Below, piece after piece: positions 5,748 through 6,307 of a DNA stretch of 6,307 bases. Made by a program: the position numbers and the translations under genes. A model generated the notes under the pieces. That model was not told where the DNA came from. It did no database searches and saw nothing but the letters and a program-made list of their open reading frames with translations. Source of the DNA: Deltaproteobacteria bacterium. Its GTDB lineage: Bacteria > Bdellovibrionota_C > UBA2361 > OMII01. Where the stretch lies: positions 1-6,307 of the forward strand of contig JALRCK010000140.1 in assembly GCA_023262305.1 (NCBI GenBank). The letters are read 5' to 3'. Each line of letters begins with the position of its first letter. Positions within the stretch are counted from its first letter, which is position 1.

Positions 5748-6307
5748 CTATGGCACGGTGACTTTGGTAAATTTGCTCCACTTGGTTATTCGCCGGCGAG
5801 AGCCATCTCGAAACGAGATGTAGTAGCGAACCCGCACCGCGCCGCTGGACGGAAGGCGCACAGTTGTGGAACTCCTTTGAGTTGAGAATCTCTTTAGCAC
5901 CCTTCCTCGTGAGGTAATTACCACGGTATACGAACGAACATCTTTGCGAGGGAACGTGTCCATAGCGACGCGCACCTTGCGCCTTGATGCGGATACGACG
6001 GGCGCTTGCGGGGGAGTCTGAGGGGAGAGTTGTGTGGAGCAGTTCGGGGAACCATCTCCGAATTCTCCGAGGGGGGTCTTGCCGCATCCGCACTCAGGGA
6101 TAGCTGTCGTCGCCAGTGGGTCGGTAGGACATGCATCCTTACAGTCAAGTGTGCCGTCTTTGTCCCTATCAACAGTGCCTCCGCAGCCACACTCGCCGGG
6201 AGATGTTTGAGATGAATCATCGGGGCATGCGTCGGTGCAATCCGACGAGCCATCACCGTCCCGGTCGGACGCTGCCACGATTCCGGAGTCTAAGAGGCTC
6301 CACGGAC
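5748..6307 (-). CDS. Thrombospondin type 3 repeat protein, C-terminal part (5' end outside window)
   Basis: The frame is open to the right window edge (PWSLLDSGIVAASDRDGDG), so the start lies beyond it; a GTG at 6278 is probably internal. Numbering from that GTG, two Ca-binding TSP3-type units are clear: DRDGDGSSDCTDACPDD (5-21) and DRDKDGTLDCKDACPTDP (37-54), each followed by an ECGCG turn (29-33 and 62-66). A worn third unit remains as GDGSPNC (74-80). A Pro-rich linker (PQTPPQAP) leads to a final domain, 92-176, made of alternating strands (KVRVAMDTF, SYTVVITSRGRVLKRF, TTVRLP, AVRVRYYISFRDG) that resembles a fibronectin III-like beta sandwich. The last domain is strongly basic. Such proteins are exported and act on the cell surface or outside; adhesion or structural stiffening is inferred from the family. 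The paired Cys suggest disulfides and so an oxidising location. No C-terminal membrane anchor or sorting motif is visible. Confidence 0.87.
   Translation of the reverse strand, partial: PWSLLDSGIVAASDRDGDGSSDCTDACPDDSSQTSPGECGCGGTVDRDKDGTLDCKDACPTDPLATTAIPECGCGKTPLGEFGDGSPNCSTQLSPQTPPQAPVVSASRRKVRVAMDTFPRKDVRSYTVVITSRGRVLKRFSTQRSSTTVRLPSSGAVRVRYYISFRDGSRRRITKWSKFTKVTVP
6039..6266 (-). repeat. Tandem TSP3 coding repeats, about 32-33 residues each
   Basis: Two full units and one decayed unit code for the DxDxDGxxDCxDxCP...ECGCG motif. The spacing between equivalent residues is 32 (first Asp, first Cys) to 33 (ECGCG). The third copy keeps only DGSPNC, 34 residues after the matching Cys of the second. 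More copies may lie beyond the right edge. Confidence 0.8.

Noticed and set aside
5595..5885. A 96-codon + strand frame starting in the stop of the glycosyltransferase gene (GTGA overlap)
   Set aside because: Nearly half of it lies antisense to the TSP3 protein gene, it contains the intergenic hairpin, and the sequence shows no family or fold signal.
5536..6093. A 185-codon minus-strand frame
   Set aside because: It is antisense to the end of the glycosyltransferase gene and out of frame with the well-supported TSP3 protein on the same strand.

Overview
This window comes from a bacterium with roughly balanced base composition, slightly GC-rich by eye. A secreted ABC-type solute-binding protein with a cleavable signal peptide and a Ca-binding thrombospondin type 3 / fibronectin III-like surface protein suggest a diderm (Gram-negative-type) cell. 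Repeats of the DxDGDGxxDCxDxCP...ECGCG type are common in deltaproteobacteria-like and other large-genome environmental lineages, but I cannot name a phylum. No tRNA, rRNA, CRISPR array, insertion sequence or phage gene was seen.

Layout, left to right. (1) 2-751 (+): C-terminal part of a protein with a RAP domain (restriction-endonuclease-like fold, predicted RNA binding); its start lies outside the window. (2) 776-1873 (-): complete periplasmic solute-binding protein of the branched-chain amino acid/amide (LivJ-like) family, convergent with gene 1. (3) 1874-2073: divergent intergenic region with a nested inverted repeat and an AT-rich patch. (4) 2074-2703 (+): complete protein of unknown family. 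(5) 2705-3265 (+): no intact gene, but one forward frame has coding-like base periodicity interrupted by three stop codons. It is probably a decayed gene, and the same stretch holds several perfect complementary arms that could instead mean structured RNA. (6) 3283-3711 (+): small protein of unknown family. (7) 3850-4134 (+): DUF3817 integral membrane protein with a very good ribosome binding site. (8) 4303-5598 (+): CgeB-like glycosyltransferase with an extra C-terminal helical region. (9) 5748-6307 (-): C-terminal part of a secreted protein with TSP3 repeats and a final beta-sandwich domain, convergent with gene 8 and running off the right edge.

The + strand run from 2074 to 5598 could be one loosely spaced transcription unit, but gaps of about 140-170 bases and the differing protein types argue against a single pathway. 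The solute-binding protein has no transporter permease or ATPase gene beside it here. No defence system, biosynthetic cluster or other multi-gene machine can be recognised. The points most worth a second look are the bacterial RAP protein, the stop-interrupted frame with its complementary arms, and the two proteins of unknown family.
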